Assembly: GCA_027563935.2 (NCBI GenBank)
Contig: CM050451.1
Span: 31,325,565-31,389,564 of the forward strand
DNA length: 64,000 bases
Direction: 5' to 3'
From: Costus lasius
Taxonomy: Eukaryota > Streptophyta > Magnoliopsida > Zingiberales > Costaceae
Below the pieces are notes generated by a model. That model searched no databases, was not told the DNA's origin, and saw nothing but the letters and a program-made list of their open reading frames with translations. Below are positions 46,140 to 60,041 of this stretch, in pieces. The position numbers and the translations under genes are program-made. Position 1 is the first letter of the stretch, and each line of letters begins with the position of its first letter.

Positions 46140-48579
46140 AAGTACTCAAAATTAACCTGCTAAAATTTTTTGTCGTTCAGTTAAAATAATGTGAAGGAGT
46201 TAACTAATTTAAAATTTCAAACTAATACTATTAATCAAATATAAGATTTTTTTAAAAAAAATTGAAATAAAAATTAGAGTAAACTAGAGCAAAAGTAGAA
46301 TTAAACCTAAATGCAACCATCATCTTAATTAGTAAGAAAAAAATCTATAATTTCTATTTTAATGTAAGTCTAGTAGAATTAAATTTAAATGCAACCATCA
46401 TCTTAATATAGAAAATATTATATTTTAATTAACATGTAAGTCTAGTGGATGAGCTCACTAGGGGTTTTATGATTGAGACTAAGCTGCCAATGTTTTCAAT
46501 AGCGAGCTGAACAAACATGGCAATGGATTATTGGTCAAACTAATAATGAATATGTTGTGACTTTGGATTTGCAGTCTCCACTTGGCAAGCCATTTGAAGG
46601 TCACATAGCTTCATATGATCTCTGAGTTTTGTTCATCATGTACTAGATCCAAGGGTTCTACTAATCCAAGTAACCAATATTGGAGAAATTGTAGGGAAAG
46701 TGAAAGACATGCTAGGAATGTTCCATTAGTGAATTGAACATCGATTGTTCAAAAGCCATGAAATGCAGTATAAAGTCGAAAGAAAACTGATATACACAAC
46801 CAAGAAAGATGGCAAAACAATGACATGAAAGGGTTAGCTAGAGCACAATTAAGTCTTGAGGGTGCAGTGGATGCAAAAGCAACGCCCTATTTCTTTTGGA
46901 GGGAAATTAGGAGAAAAATAAAAGAAAACTAATTTTTCCTTTTTTTTTTGGAAGAAAAAAACAATAAGGAAAAAAAAAAGAGAACCATTTTTTTTTTTAA
47001 TTTTGCTTTGCATCCGAATTAGGTAGAAAGCTCAAAAGAAAGGGAAAAAAAAAACTTGTGGCCACCCACCACTCTTATTTTGCTCCCACACACAATCACA
47101 TGTGTTGCACTTAATTTTTCTTCTTTTCTTTTTTTTTTTTTTCATTCTCCCTTTCTTTTTTTCCTTATTTTCCTTTCCCACAAAGAAACAAAGCAAAGAT
47201 GAGTCTGTGTAAACGTAAAGAGTCGCATTGCAAAGTACAAAATACCTCATCCTATCAAAAGATATAGTCAATTGCCCTAACCACCTATTTGGCTCCGCTG
47301 TAATCTAATTTTGGATTATACTGAACTATTCAATAAACAATTGTTAAACTACTGTTACCTACTCTCATAATTTAAGTTGTTTGGCATATATATATATATA
47401 TTTTAAATAGCTACTTATTAGATGATTATTTAAAATAATAAATAATATCTAAAATATTATTTTTTTATCAAAGGCAATTAAGAAGATATATTAATAATGT
47501 AGAAAATATATAATAATTTGTTGTTATAATATCTTCCATGACAAGTTTTGATTGGGCATCTAGCAAACTCAAATAAGTATCTTAAATGCTTGGAGATGGA
47601 TTTCCTTTTATTCTTGTTGTGAGACCTACTGAGGTATATGTTGTTTGAGTCACCATTCAAAGCAACTTTACATTGAATTGATCATTCAAGTCCTTAGAAG
47701 GTATTTGGACCAATGTTGAGCACCCGCCATAAAAACAAGGGTACATCAAAATTGCTTGAGTTCAGTCTCTCAACTGGGTGAGAAAGGAGGCAAGAAGCCT
47801 CAAAAATATTGACACGTCTCTATTTAGTGCAATGGTTCATCCTAGGTTTATCAAAAATATTGAAATCCAACTATTAGTTTCATCACACAAATTTGCAAAT
47901 AGGAATGTGGAGATCAAACTGAGAATAGTTTTAGGAACGAACTTGCCAAAGAAATAAATCTCACTTGGATTAACATTGACGAGCATGGCAGTTCCCCCAA
48001 AATCACAACTTGATTGCACAGGTTGACTGAATTGCTGAATAATCTGCACCCCCAATTCCACAAGCAAAGGTGGTAGAGATGAGAGAAGGTATCAACAGGA
48101 ATAGGTATCGGCAGAGATGACCAAACGGCGTCGGAATAGGTGTCGTTGTTGGCAGGAAGGGAATAGGGCAGGGGGAGCAAAGGTGGAGGAGGAAGGTGGC
48201 GGCAACGACGAGCAAAGGGGAAAGTGGAGGTAGTTGCAGTGACGTGAAAAGAAGGGGAAGAAAAGGGAGAATAATATCTTGAGCAATAGCAGCGGCATGC
48301 AAAGGCGTCGACAGATGATCAGCGTCCAGCAGCGTGCTAATGGTCGATCCTTCCTCTAGCGGCAACGACAATGTTTGGGATAGGGATCACGTGAGAAATA
48401 GGAGATGTGCCTTAATTCGCATCGGCTACTCTTTTCGGCCGATTTGGGCATATTAGAAATGGTGGATTTTAGCTTTCGTCAGTCCTCCTATTTTCCTTCA
48501 TTTTTGATTCATTTGTCCTAATAAACAATGAATCTTATAAGATCTCATCCTTTCCTTTCTATTTTCTCTCCTAGTAAAT
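46140..48579. other. intergenic, AT-rich with low-complexity runs
   Basis: No gene is seen. A direct repeat, 'aaatgcaaccatcatcttaat', occurs at about 46310 and 46387 with period 77 bp. T/A and A homopolymer runs lie at 46930-47160, and an (AT)n run near 47390. A GC-richer patch at 48060-48360 yields serine/proline/leucine-rich frames on the minus strand that I do not regard as a gene. Confidence 0.55.
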
Positions 48580-49521
48580 TGATGACATGTATTCATATAG
48601 CATATCTTGGCTTAATTTAATGACTTTAGGTTAGAAACCATAGTTTCAACCCATTTACACATTTAAATGCTTCATATCACTCAGAATTTTTACTTTTCCT
48701 TGGTTTTATTGAAATGTAGGGGTTATCGCCCAAAACTGACAAAATTTGGAGGAATTGAAGATATAGAATAACTCCTTATGAAGAAACGAAGCCACACGTT
48801 AAATTTTAGCTAAAATGAAGCACTCTATAGAGATCACAGTCGTGGCTGTGCACCCATGCACGGCCGTGCATCACCTTGTAATTCTAGACTTTGCTGAGGA
48901 GTTCACAAGCATACTTGTGCACCCCCATACATGGCCGTGAAGGCTTCGGCACATCAGATCTAGACTTCATCCAAGGAGTTCACAGCCATACCTGTGCACC
49001 CATGCACGGCCATGAAGACTTCGGCGAACCAAATCTAGACACGACGAGGACTTCATAGCCATACCCGTGTATCCATGCACGTCCGTAAAGTCGTGTGCCA
49101 TTCATGACAGCCTTGTAGTTTTTCACCCGATTCTTGTTATTTTGGAAGCAAAAATTGGGAAAAATAGGGGGGCACGTTCCTAACTACCGAAGGAAGAGAT
49201 CTAGCTAGGTATCCAACAATTTCGGCATCGAATCAAGGAGATTTTGGCTGGAGGTGACAACTAGGGTTCTGGGCGACGAATGCAAGTTGGGGGACTTGTA
49301 TGCAACGTTTTCTTCCTCATTTTGACGCTGGAGTTCATGATTCACCTTCTCTTGTCATAGATCTAGCCCTTCCTTTGGTTTGTGTTGAATTTCTAAGAGA
49401 GATTTATTGTATTTCACGATGAAGATCATAGCATAAAACTATTTTGGGATTTGGGCATAGGCCGCATTAAGGATGTTGGTCTTAATTGCTGTTAATTAAT
49501 ATTTTGTTAGATTTCTCTATT
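48580..49521 (+). mobile_element. Athila-like LTR G, left part
   Basis: It begins TGATGACATG and contains the family motifs 'cttttccttgg', 'gaaatgtaggg' and 'cacacgttaaattt', then a four-unit palindrome array, then 'aggaagagatct' and 'ctagggtt'. It is interrupted at about 49522 by copia element F. Its 3' end is the fragment 56853-56970. Confidence 0.75.
48832..49090 (+). repeat. tandem palindromic repeats, CACGG type, 4 units
   Basis: Units begin near 48833, 48902, 48979 and 49052, a period of 69-77 bp, each of the form 'ttcacagccatacctgtgcacc' then 'catgcacggccgtgaag'. They match the array at 405-660 in sequence and spacing. Confidence 0.82.
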
Positions 49522-52500
49522 CACCTCTGTCTATGATCTCTCTGATCAGGTGAAATCTTCTGAGTATATGTTTGGATCTTTGATGAGACTGTGGTTCTTT
49601 GGCTTGTGCAATTGCTCCATTGTTATCACAGTAGATTTCAATGGGATCCACCGCACTGGGAACCACCTGAAGTTCAGAAATGAACTTCCTTATCCAAACA
49701 GCTTCTTTGGCTGCCTCAGAAGCGGCCACATACTCAACTTCAGTTGTAGAATCGGCAATAGTGGATTGCTTAAAGCTCTTCCAGCAAACAACGCTTCCAT
49801 TCATCTTAAACACATAGCCAGCCTGCGATCTAAAGTCGTCAGGGTCAGACTGGAAAGACGCATCAGTGTAGCCCTGCATACTGAGCTCTTCCTGTCCCCC
49901 ATAGACTAGGAACAAATCCTTAGTTCTTCTCAGATACTTCAGAATGTTCTTTACAGCCAACTAGTGCAGTAAACCAGGATTGGATTGGTATTGGTTGGTT
50001 ATGCTCACAGCATAAGCCACATCTAGTCTAGTACACAACATTGCATACATGATCGATCCCACTACCGAAGCATAAGGCACTTGACTCTTGTCATCCCTCT
50101 CAGCCTGTGTGGTGGGACACTGGCTCTTTGAGAGAGTAAGACCATGTCTCACTGGAAGGTACCATTTCTTGGATTGCTCCAAGCTAAACCTCTCCAGGAC
50201 CTTATCAATGTAAGTACTTTGACTAAGGGCTAGGAGCCTCTTGGATCTATCCCTGTAGATCCTCACGCCTAGGATATAGGCGGCCTCCCCTAAGTCCTTC
50301 ATCTCAAAACACTTCCCTAACCATGTCTTCACAGCTTGAAGACTAGGGATGTCCTTCCCGATGAATAGTATGTCATCGACATAAAAGACTAGAAAAGTCA
50401 CCATGCTCCCACTGAATTTTCTGTATACACAGGCGTCATCTTTGCTTTTGATAAAGCCATAATCTCTCACAGCTTCATCAAATCGAAAATTCCAAGTTTG
50501 AGACACTTGCTTTAATCCATAGATGGATCTCTTTAGCCTGCAGACCTTATTGGCCTCTGTAGGATGGATGAAGCCATCAGGTTGTGTCATATACACATCC
50601 TCGGTTAGTTTCCCATTAAGGAAAGCTGTCTTTACATCCATCTGCCATATCTCATAATCATGATATGCAGTTATAGCAAACAGAATCCTAATGGATTTGA
50701 ACATAGCAACTAGCGAAAAGGTTTCATCATAGTCCACCCCGTGGACTTGTTTGAATCCCTTAGCCACTAGTCTACCTTTATAGGTAACCACGTTGCCATC
50801 CATGTTTGTCTTCTTCTTGAAGACCCATTTACACCCTATGGGTTTTACCCCATCAGGTAACTCAACCAAATCCTAGACTTGGTTAGCTGACATAGAATCC
50901 ATTTCGGATCTCATGGCGTCAAGCCATCTCTCGGAGTCCGGTCCATTGACCGCCTTATCATAAGTCTTGGGTTCATCCTCAATGATGAATATCCCGTCGT
51001 GTTGGATCGGCAGCGACCCATCCCGTCGTGGGGCTTGTGTTTGAGCCTTGGGTTGCCCATCAACCGGTGCAGGTGGCTCAGGTTCCATCTCTACATTTTG
51101 TGGTTGCTCTTGGACCTCGTCCAAGTCAAACTTCCTCCCACTAACTTCTTTCATGAGAAACTCATTCTCTAGAAAGACAACATTTCGAGCAACAAATACT
51201 TTGTTCTCAGTGGGATTATAGAAGTAGTAACCCTTAGTTTCCTTAGGGTACCCCACAAATATACATTTATCAGATCTAGGTTCAAGCTTGCTAGAATCCT
51301 GACGCTTGACATAAGCCTCACATCCCCAGATCTTGATAAAAGATAAATTAGGGCGTCTCCCACTCCATACCTCATATGGTATTTTGGAGACACTTTTAGA
51401 TGAAACATTATTCAGTATTAGAGAAGCTGTATTAAGCGCATGTCCCCAGAATGAGGGAGGTAGAGTTGCATGACTCATCATACATCGAACCATGTCCAAC
51501 AAAATTCGATTTCTCCTTTCAGAGACACGATTCCATTGGAGTGTTCCAGGAGGAGTGAGTTGGGATAAAATCCCACACTCTCTCAGATAGTCAAGAAACT
51601 CACCACTCAGGTACTCTCCACCACGATCTGATCGAAGAGCCTTAATGGATCTACCAAGTTGGTTCTCTACTTCATGTCTGAACTCTTTGAATTTCTAAAA
51701 CGATTCAGACTTATGTCTCATTAGGTAGACATAACCATATAAACTGAAATCATTAGTAAATGTGATGAAGTAGTTGTGGCCTCCTCTGGCTTGCTTATTT
51801 GAATGGCCCACACACATCGCTATGTATGAGATCCAACAAACCTCCTGCCCTTTCACCAGTCTTGGTGAAAGGCACCTTTGTCATTTTCCCTAACAAACAA
51901 GGCTCACATGTATCAAATTCCTCCAAGGAACTTGAACCTAACAACCTATTTGCATGGAGTTGTTGAATGAGATTCTTGTTTATATGGGCTAATTGACAAT
52001 GCCATAGGAAAGCACCAACTGAACTACTCAGTTTGGTCCTTTTATTATTTATGTTACAAATAGAGCTATCCATGTCCAAGACATATAAACCATTGCATAA
52101 AGTACCCTTCCCATAGAACACATTTGCAAATGAAAAAGAACAAGAGTTCTTATTTATTTCAAATTTAAATCCCTTCTTTGCTAAGCAAGGAATGGATACA
52201 ATGTTCTTAGTAAGTGAAGGTACATAATAGCAACTATCTAGCTCTAACAGAAGTCTAGAAGGCAGGGAGAGAGTTAAAACTCCTATAGCAACAGCAGCAA
52301 CCTGTGCCCCGTTTCCAACCCGTAGGTCAATCTCTCCAGGCCGCACCGATCTACTTTTCTTGAGCCCCTGCATATTTGTACAAATATGAGCTCCACATGC
52401 GGTATCCAATACCCATGACATAGAAGTAGAAAGATTGACTTCAGTAACATAAATACCTGAGCTTGAAGCAAAGGCCAGGCCTTTATTCTCCGCATTCTGA

Positions 52501-53278
52501 AGTTGTTTGCAGTCCCTCCTCCAGTGGCCCTGCTTGCCACAATGGAAACATCTCTGATCCTTTGACTTCTTCGCCTTTTTCTTTAGTGCTTTGATGGGAC
52601 CTTTGGCCTTGCCCTTGGCAGGTGCCTTTTTCTTCATCTTCTTGGCCTTAGGGACCAAAAGAACAGAACTAGGTTTAGATTTTCCCATTTCACGCTCGGC
52701 TGTCTGAAGCATATTCATCAGTTCCTCCCTTGTGCATTCAATCCGGTTCATGTTAAAATTTATGATAAATGGACTGAAGCTAGGGGGCAGGGACTGCAGA
52801 ATAAGGTCTAAAACTAGCTCGTTATCTATGGTGTGTCCCAGCCTCTTGAGATGGTCCACGTTCCCAATCATCTTGAGAACATGGGGTCTCATTGGGGCAC
52901 CTTCAGATAACTTACACTGAAAGACTGCTTTGGCGGTGTCATATCTCTCCGTTCTAGCCTGAGCCTCGAACATCTGTTTCAAATGAGTAATCATTTGAAA
53001 ATAGTTCTGCTCCTCATATTGCACCTAAAGTTCAGGTACCATAGTGGCCAGCATGAGACATGCACAGAGTCATCCTGATGCTTTCTAAAAGCTTCCCTAT
53101 CTGCCGCTCGGGCATTTGGCAGAGGAGGCGCAGGAAGAGCCTGCTCTAGGACATACAACTTCTTCTCGAGCTTGAGGGTTATCCTCAAGTTCTGATGCCA
53201 TTCCATAAAGTTGGTTCCAACCAACTTATCCTTATCAAGGAGTGATCACAGTGTCAATCCGCTATTGTTTGTTGCCAT
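49522..53278 (-). pseudogene. gag-pol: copia gag-pol of element F, many breaks
   Basis: The start is a real ATG at 53278 (MATNNSGLTL), followed by a TGA where the family has arginine, then SLLDKDKLVGTNFMEW. Downstream are zinc knuckle CFHCGKQGHWRRDC, protease SWVLDTACGAHIC, HHCC finger (CHCQLAHINKN cut, EFDTCEPC), integrase, reverse transcriptase with FYVDDIL, and RNase H with ADSTTEVEYVAASEAAKEA. Frame breaks occur near 53020, 51795, 50870 and 49961. It ends at REIIDRG, lacking the last 40 or so codons. Clearly inactive. Confidence 0.88.
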
Positions 53279-54894
53279 TGATCTACAACAATCAAGAAAC
53301 AGCAGATTAGTACTACTTTAAATCATTTAAACTGGACTTGTTTTAAATGATTATGGCTCCCACTATTTTAATTGAATTGATAACCCACAAAGTCAATCGG
53401 GAAGTTTAAGACTTCCTAGTGAGATCGGATTCTTATTCCACATGAGGCTTCACGTCCCACGAGGGTGGGATGAGGTGCACAAAGTAACCCATGCTTCCTA
53501 AGGTGGGCACGCCGGCCAATTGCTCCAAGCAATTTCCCTTATTGAGACAGTCTAGGCATTTCATGTCCAGCGAGGGCTGCATACAGCATGAAACCCTAAC
53601 CTCTCAATGATACCTCTAGAGTTTCATCATGTGCCTAGCACATATGGAATTCTAGTCAAGTCCATTCCTAACCGTTATGCCCAGGGCCAACGAGTTTCCT
53701 TGCGAAGGCGCGTCCAGGCTAAAACTGGACTGGGGAAACCATTGCCACCACGCACTTTCTAAAGATAAGTGGGTGTATCCCACGAGGGTGGGAAACAGTT
53801 CACAACACCACTGATCGATAGCTTAGTGAGGGCTACGCGTTAGAAGGCAACACTTGATATTTGTTTGTGAGGGTTTTTGAGGTCTCATCAGTTTTATCTT
53901 ATGTCTAGCATTACAGGTATGCAATCCTATAGTGATAACATGACGATAAAAACAACTCAGGCATGTTTTAGCAGATATGTATGAAAATAGTAAAAGAATG
54001 ATGTCATCATAGCCTATTCAAGACATTGAAACAACCCATGCCAAAAGGAGGTTCAACTCTTGACCTAGGATTCAAGCCCCAAAGACAAGACCTAACCTAG
54101 TCGACCTCTAACTTGAGCTTCAAGGTTGGCTCCAAGGTCCTTCTCACCACGGTTTAGCTCACAAACCCTAGAGGTGTCCCTCATGGGTTCGGCCAATGCC
54201 ATGGGTCTTTCTCCATAGATGATGCGCCACCATGCAAGGAGCCAAGATAGCTAGCTCTCAAACCCTAGGGTTCGGCCATGCCATCTTGCGCTTCTATGCA
54301 TGCGCCATCAAGCAAGAGTGCTCGAAGCACCAATGCTTCAAGTGATGTGTGTCACCCTAATCTTCTTCTTATTTAAAATAAAAGAAAAGTGGCACGCAGG
54401 CCTCACAAGAGTACATCACAAGCATGCAAAAGGGGCTTGACTCATGATCACAACATTATGCACAAGCAAGGTATCTACACATGCAGTTCTACATGCTCAT
54501 GAAAAACATAAAATCTGAAATTTTAATTTTTCATAAAATTAGTCTCTTTTCCTCATCTTCTTTTCACAAATCTCTTGGTTATTCGCAATTAATTTTCATA
54601 ATGATTTCAAAGATCCTCTCGGCTAGTAATTTTGTCAGATCAAGAGACCCGGCCAGTCCGAAGACACAATGCCCGTCCTACTTGACAAAACCACGTGCGC
54701 CTTTGATCCTTAAATCATACAAGAAAAATAACCCAAAGAATCCAAAAGAGATTGAAAAGATGATAGAAATAAGAAACCCTAATTTTTCCTACTTTAGAAA
54801 AATCGTTTGCCATGTGATTATGCAATTTGCGAAAATTGAGATATGGCATGTGAGCATGAAAAAACATGAAAATACATCGTTCGAGTCTCGCAAG
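53279..54894 (-). other. untranslated leader of element F
   Basis: Leader between the primer site and gag. No gene is seen. Motifs 'cacgagggtgggat' near 53457 and 53788 echo the repeated leader motifs of the A-C family. Confidence 0.65.
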
Positions 54895-54908
54895 TCGCTC
54901 TGATACCA
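54895..54908 (-). other. primer-binding site of element F, Met-tRNA
   Basis: TGGTATCAGAGCGA on the minus strand, one base inside the LTR. Confidence 0.92.
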
Positions 54909-54909
54909 C

Positions 54910-56852
54910 TGTTGGGAAACCTCGGAGATATTTTACAAATTTTCAGAAACAAATACAATGCACAGCAGAATAATATCCCCGAAATAGGCCGGTCCCAAAA
55001 ACCCAATGAAGATCGCATGCGAGAGAGTCGACAAGATGAGATAGAAGATACCTTGAACAAGGCGAGGCTGATGTCGTAGTAGGCGCCCAAGCGTGTGCCC
55101 TCTGTAGTCTCACACACACGGATCACCTCGAGTCATCTTCTTCCATGCCCGGTGCTAGCCTCGAGAAGAAGATCCAAGCCTTGTACACCTTCTTTGAGTT
55201 GCGCCACCCTCCACGAGTATGCGCCACCCTCCAAGAGTATGCGCCAAGGATGAAGAAGGATGGAGAAGAGGAAAGCCGCCAATCTCTCAGAGAAGAAAGA
55301 GAGGAAGTAGAGCACTTGCGGCTAGGGTTTGATGGAAGATGCGCCAATCCCTTATGCTTTCGCCCCTTGATGTTGCTCACGCCTTCTTGAAGTTTTGTAT
55401 GTTCTAGAGAGGGGCGCCTAGGGGTCTTATTTATAGCAAGGAGAGGCGGTTTATGGATGGCTATGATTAAGCCAAGTGGGCGGCTTAGAGAAGAAGTAGG
55501 AGTTCTAATTATTTTAGGAATTAATCAAGTCCTAATCCAATTAGGACTCTAATTAATTATTTAAATAACCAGCCCTATTAAATCTCCATAAAATAGGACT
55601 CAAATTAATTAATTAATGAGCCCCTATTTTATTTCAAATGATTAATTCAAAATCAACTTTGATTAATCATATGAGACATAGGCGCTAACCCTAGTCTAAC
55701 TAGGGTTAAACTTGCATCTACCTTTTTCTTCTCTTTAAGCCCATTTAACTTATTAATGAGCCCAACTATAAAATCGGCCTAGCCCGAGGTCCATTATGCA
55801 TGTCAATCAACCCATTGGATCTAATCTAATTTAACCCAAGGTCAAACTAGGTTAACCATGGTTAGTTTGGTCAATATGCCAAAAATGGAAGATGACCCTA
55901 ATAAGTTTTTTCCATCTCATCAGGCCCATTGGCGCTGATGAAATCTCCCAAATAGATATGAGTCATCCAATAATTCGATCATAAGGCTTCTCGATCAATA
56001 CGAGAACTCGAGTATCAAGGTGTGCGACCCTGTAGGTTCCTCTTACATTGGTAGTGCTGACCTAATGTCACCACAAGCAGTGAGTGGCACCTAGCAGTGC
56101 ATCACTGCTACCCAAGTCATCAGAATGGATATCGACATCGACATCCCCATCATCGCAATCAGGTACAGATGCATTATAGTCTCTTTGCCGAACTAATATT
56201 CGATTGGACAAGTGTGTCACCACCTGTTTTTATCCAATCTCATGGTTATGACTAAATCAGGTCTCACCTGGGTATGACCATACACTTTCAGTCATAGAAC
56301 CATAGAGGAGCTCCATGGATATCATGCTTCCCTTAGGAAGGGGCAAATCCTATGTCTGTCTATTGACCTTCTCCTATGAGTCGTGACATGCTCAATGACA
56401 ACCGTTATTACCCCCCAACTACTGCGAAGTGTTAGGTTGTATCAAAGCATGTCCCTAACCATATAGAATGGCCAATGACCTCAAGTCAAGGGATCAATGC
56501 ATCTCCTATCACTTGTGAGGATAACTCGTGACACCAAGTCATTGCCTCACAGCGGGTCGGTCCAGTATATCCACCACTGATATACCCGTATGTCTGCGTT
56601 AGCACCTCGTGCCTAACCAGCCCACCAGTCTCACAAGTACCAGAGTTGTCCCATATCTACTCTGGTACATCGACTGGGGACAATCATTTGAGCACAGATC
56701 CAATCTGTCTCTAGGGACATTATCATGTAAGTACATAATCGCAAATGTAGACAAACATTGGTAATGACAATGCCAGAAAAATATATATAAATATCAAAGT
56801 CAGGTAGTACAATAATGGACCAAAACTAGGTCGTAGGGCATATACACCAACA
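54910..56852 (-). mobile_element. 5' LTR of copia element F
   Basis: On the + strand it runs TGTTGGGAAACCTCGG to ATACACCAACA, 1,943 bp. Its inner end adjoins the primer site and its outer end adjoins the tail of Athila-like LTR G. It contains a near-perfect direct repeat 'cgccaccctcca.gagtatgcgcca' near 55200-55245. Confidence 0.9.
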
Positions 56853-56970
56853 ACTATTTGATTGCCTGGCTAACAATCTATCGATTAGTTGGTACTTGAC
56901 TCCCTAGTCCCTATGGGATCAATACATTTATTACGCGATAGAACCGTGCACTTGCTATACGCACCTATCA
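56853..56970 (+). mobile_element. 3' end of Athila-like LTR G
   Basis: 'ggtacttgactccc', 'accgtgcacttgc' and the terminal CCTATCA match the last 110 bp of LTR D. No tRNA-Asp primer site follows, so LTR G was probably a solo LTR or a 3' LTR. Confidence 0.8.
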
Positions 56971-57040
56971 TAAACAGGATGAAAGAGATGAAAGAAGTTA
57001 CACCACATGAACTTTGGAAGAGTTTTAAGCCAAAGCTTAA

Positions 57041-60000
57041 GGGTGTGTTTAGTAGGAGGGAGGGAAAAAAGAGGAGAAAGGGGAGGAGGATGTGATATCC
57101 GTGATTTATCTTCTAACATCATTATGAAGAGTATGAAGTAATTATTGATAAATACCCATATTAACTCAAGAGGAATAATGCATCAAGAAAAAGACTAAAG
57201 TGTAAATTCAATCATTTAGGATGCATATTTATCACTTAATTGGGAATTTGAATAAGTGATTTCTCATTATTTTGTAAAGTCAAAACAAATAAGAGAGAAA
57301 GGATATAATTACTTAGGTGAAATGAATAAAGTGAAAAACACCTCATGCTCGTCTTTCAAGCCACCTCAGGCTTGCATGAGGTGAAGATGAACATGGTGAA
57401 GATACCTCATTCTTGGGGATGTCTAATGAGGTAAAAATGAGGCAAACAAAGGGAAGATAGGTTTTTTCACCTGCCATTTACGTTTAGGTTGGGAGAGCAA
57501 AGTAGGGTGGTGAATTTGGTGAAGAAGAAATTGGAGAAAACAAATCTTTCCATAAGGCAAGTTTCTACCCTATGCCCTGAATTCATGGTTTTAAAATATA
57601 TTTTGATATGAAATTATATGCAAAACTGAAAGACCTAGTTCACACGCTGATTTGTTTAAATCAAAATGAAGTTTTAAGTTTTTATCAAATGAATGTAAGA
57701 ATTGTAAAAGCATGGTTAAGGTGATATGATTATGCAAATTTGACCTTGTTAGGGTTTTTAGTAGATAACTTTCTACACAAAAATTATTTATAACTCAAAA
57801 TTCTTTTGTATGAAAGAAGACTCGAATTCCTTTCTAAGGCATCCAATATTTCCTATACTTAGTCAGTGTTAGGGTATCAATTAGGTAGCAACATCTAGTA
57901 TATATTTTATGTAATACTAGACTAAACTACTTGTGTCTTTTTGCTCAGAACTTCCGATTTACAATTCTGTTTTGGGTAATTCTTGTTTTGCATGAAAGTA
58001 GATTCATAGATCATTCGAATGGACTATATATTGAATATCTTTCATATGCATAGTAACCTTAAACCGACTGTATTTTCTAGATTAATGCCTTGGAATTTTT
58101 GGAAATAGGACAATTTGACCTTTTGTTACTTTAACCATGCTATCTTTTTGTGTAGTCTGTCAAATGGACTCAAACCAATCCTATTGGAAAGTAGACTCAA
58201 ATATGGTTTCAAGAAGTTCTATTTTGTATGGTTTTATGCAGTATATCCTTATGATTCATGTGAATTAATTGAGCTGAACAAATTGATATTATCTATTCTT
58301 AGCCTTGGAACTCTTATGGTAGAATTTGTAGTTATCCTCATGCACATTCCATGCACGTGATTTTGGTGAATTGATTAGTGTCCTTTTCTAAAATTATGAT
58401 TATTAGTTGATGCATGGGTATTGTCATTGTAAATTTTTGATACTTTTAGCCATGATCATGTTGTAAGGGCGTTATCCCAAAGTTGATAACTTGCTTATAT
58501 CATGACATGTCTTTGGCCCTTACAACTTTAGTGGAAAAATGATTTGATCCCATTTATGAGAATTGGGTGATGGATGTGGAACTAAGTGCTACATTGAGCA
58601 AAGTGCCACATTAGAAATAATGGGGGCCACCTCCTAAGTCCATGGGAGCCACCTTTAGAGTCCCTCCATTCACATTTGATTGGGCCATGGTGAGCCTTTG
58701 TCAGCTTTTGCTTTGTGGGCTTTCCCAGACGTGGGTTAGTCTTGTTTCCAGACGTAGAGGACTTTATTTTTGCTATGTTCCCACTACTCTGTCTATGATG
58801 CTTTAATATTCATGAGTTAATAATGCTTATCACTAGTTCCTTTGTGACATTTTGGTACTCATGGGATGAGTACATCTTTTGTATCCATAATGATTTTGAT
58901 ACTCATAAGTTAGAAATACTAACTTATCATGATTTACTTGGGTTCTTGATATCATCTTTATGCTCTCTGTTTAGGTTGTCATTATGATATGAGTTTTAGA
59001 TATCTATTTGATAGATTCCGTATTGATGCTTCTCTTTTGCATTTATATGACTTGTTTAAAAAGTATTGAAAAATGTATTTTGTTTCATGGGCAAATTAGA
59101 TCTTGTTGAGTTTTATATTTCACTCTTTTGGCTTTAAATAATATAGGTTAGCTTTGGTTGCTTTTCCTTGGGGGCAATGAAGGAGGTGTTGAGAGGAAAT
59201 TTTGCTAATACGCTCTTGTTTAGTTGATGTAGTAATGTGATGCATAGCATCATATGCTCATGTATATATATATTTTGTGTATAAAAGATGTTTGAGCAAT
59301 TTTGGATAAAATATCACATTGTACTTATGAACTAGTTATGTACATGAAGTTTGATGTTTAATCTATCTTTGTAGTTGGTTGATGATTAATGATTTGATTA
59401 CATAAATTGTCATTCACCTAGGACTATGTTAACAAAGTTGTTCTCAAATTATGTTCAATTTGATTTTGGATCTTGGGAATTTTGTATTAAATAGAAAAGA
59501 TAATAAATATTATTCCTAGGGGTGTGACAGAGGAGGGAAAGGAAAAAAGGAGGGAAGGGAAGATGAAATCATGTGCTACTCTCGTGCGTCCGGCGAGCAG
59601 TGAGGTCTCATGCTACAATGATGGCGAGTTTGCACTTGTGTATGATAGTGAGCGGCGAGGGCGTGCATGGACTATGGCAAGGGTGAGGCCAACAACAGCA
59701 AGGGCATGCTCGAGCTCGGGTGGACAACGACGAGGGCGAGGTGGACAACAACAAGGCCAAGCTCGAGCTCATGTGGATGGTGGCTAGGGCGAGCTTGAGC
59801 TTGCGTGGATGGCGCTAAGGGAAAGCTCGAGCTCACATGGATGGCAGCGAGGCACGTGCACGGTGGCGAGGGTGAGCTTGGCTTGTGGACAACACGTCTG
59901 CATGGGTTTTCAGTTTTCCGCCCGATTTGGGTGGAAAGTGTTTTAAGGGAAAATGAGTTTATTTTCCCTCTTCCATTTTTCCATCCTTCCTACTAAGCAA

Positions 60001-60041
60001 GGGAAAGTAAGATTTTCTTTTCTTTTCTACTAAACACAGTG
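57041..60041. mobile_element. Tourist/Harbinger-like MITE split by a solo LTR
   Basis: Terminal inverted repeats share TGTGTTTAGTAG (57044-57055; inverted at 60027-60038). TAA flanks both ends (57038-57040 and 60042-60044), the target size of PIF/Harbinger elements. Removing the LTR (57091-59529) and one duplication leaves about 557 bp. The interior has degenerate 'gagctcgagctc.tgtggatgg' repeats (59710-59880) and no transposase. Confidence 0.75.
57091..59529. mobile_element. solo LTR, 2.4 kb, inside the MITE
   Basis: Termini TGTGATATCC...GGGTGTGACA, with the perfect 5-bp duplication GAGGA on both sides (57086-57090 and 59530-59534). No primer site, polypurine tract or coding is inside. Ends of this kind are seen in Tekay/Del chromoviruses; that assignment is from memory. 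Strand is uncertain. Confidence 0.85.

Larger units (their letters stand above)
49522..56852 (-). mobile_element. Ty1/copia element F, 3'-truncated
   Basis: Minus strand: 5' LTR 54910-56852, Met-tRNA primer site, leader, decayed gag-pol. The end of RNase H, the polypurine tract and the 3' LTR are gone. It belongs to a related but distinct subfamily from A-C: its LTR starts TGTTGGTGTATATG and its proteins are clearly diverged. It lies inside Athila-like LTR G, whose halves flank it. Confidence 0.9.

Noticed and set aside
48003..48371. Proline/leucine-rich minus-strand frames
   Set aside because: Three overlapping frames of similar length over a GC-rich patch; no domain and no splice context.
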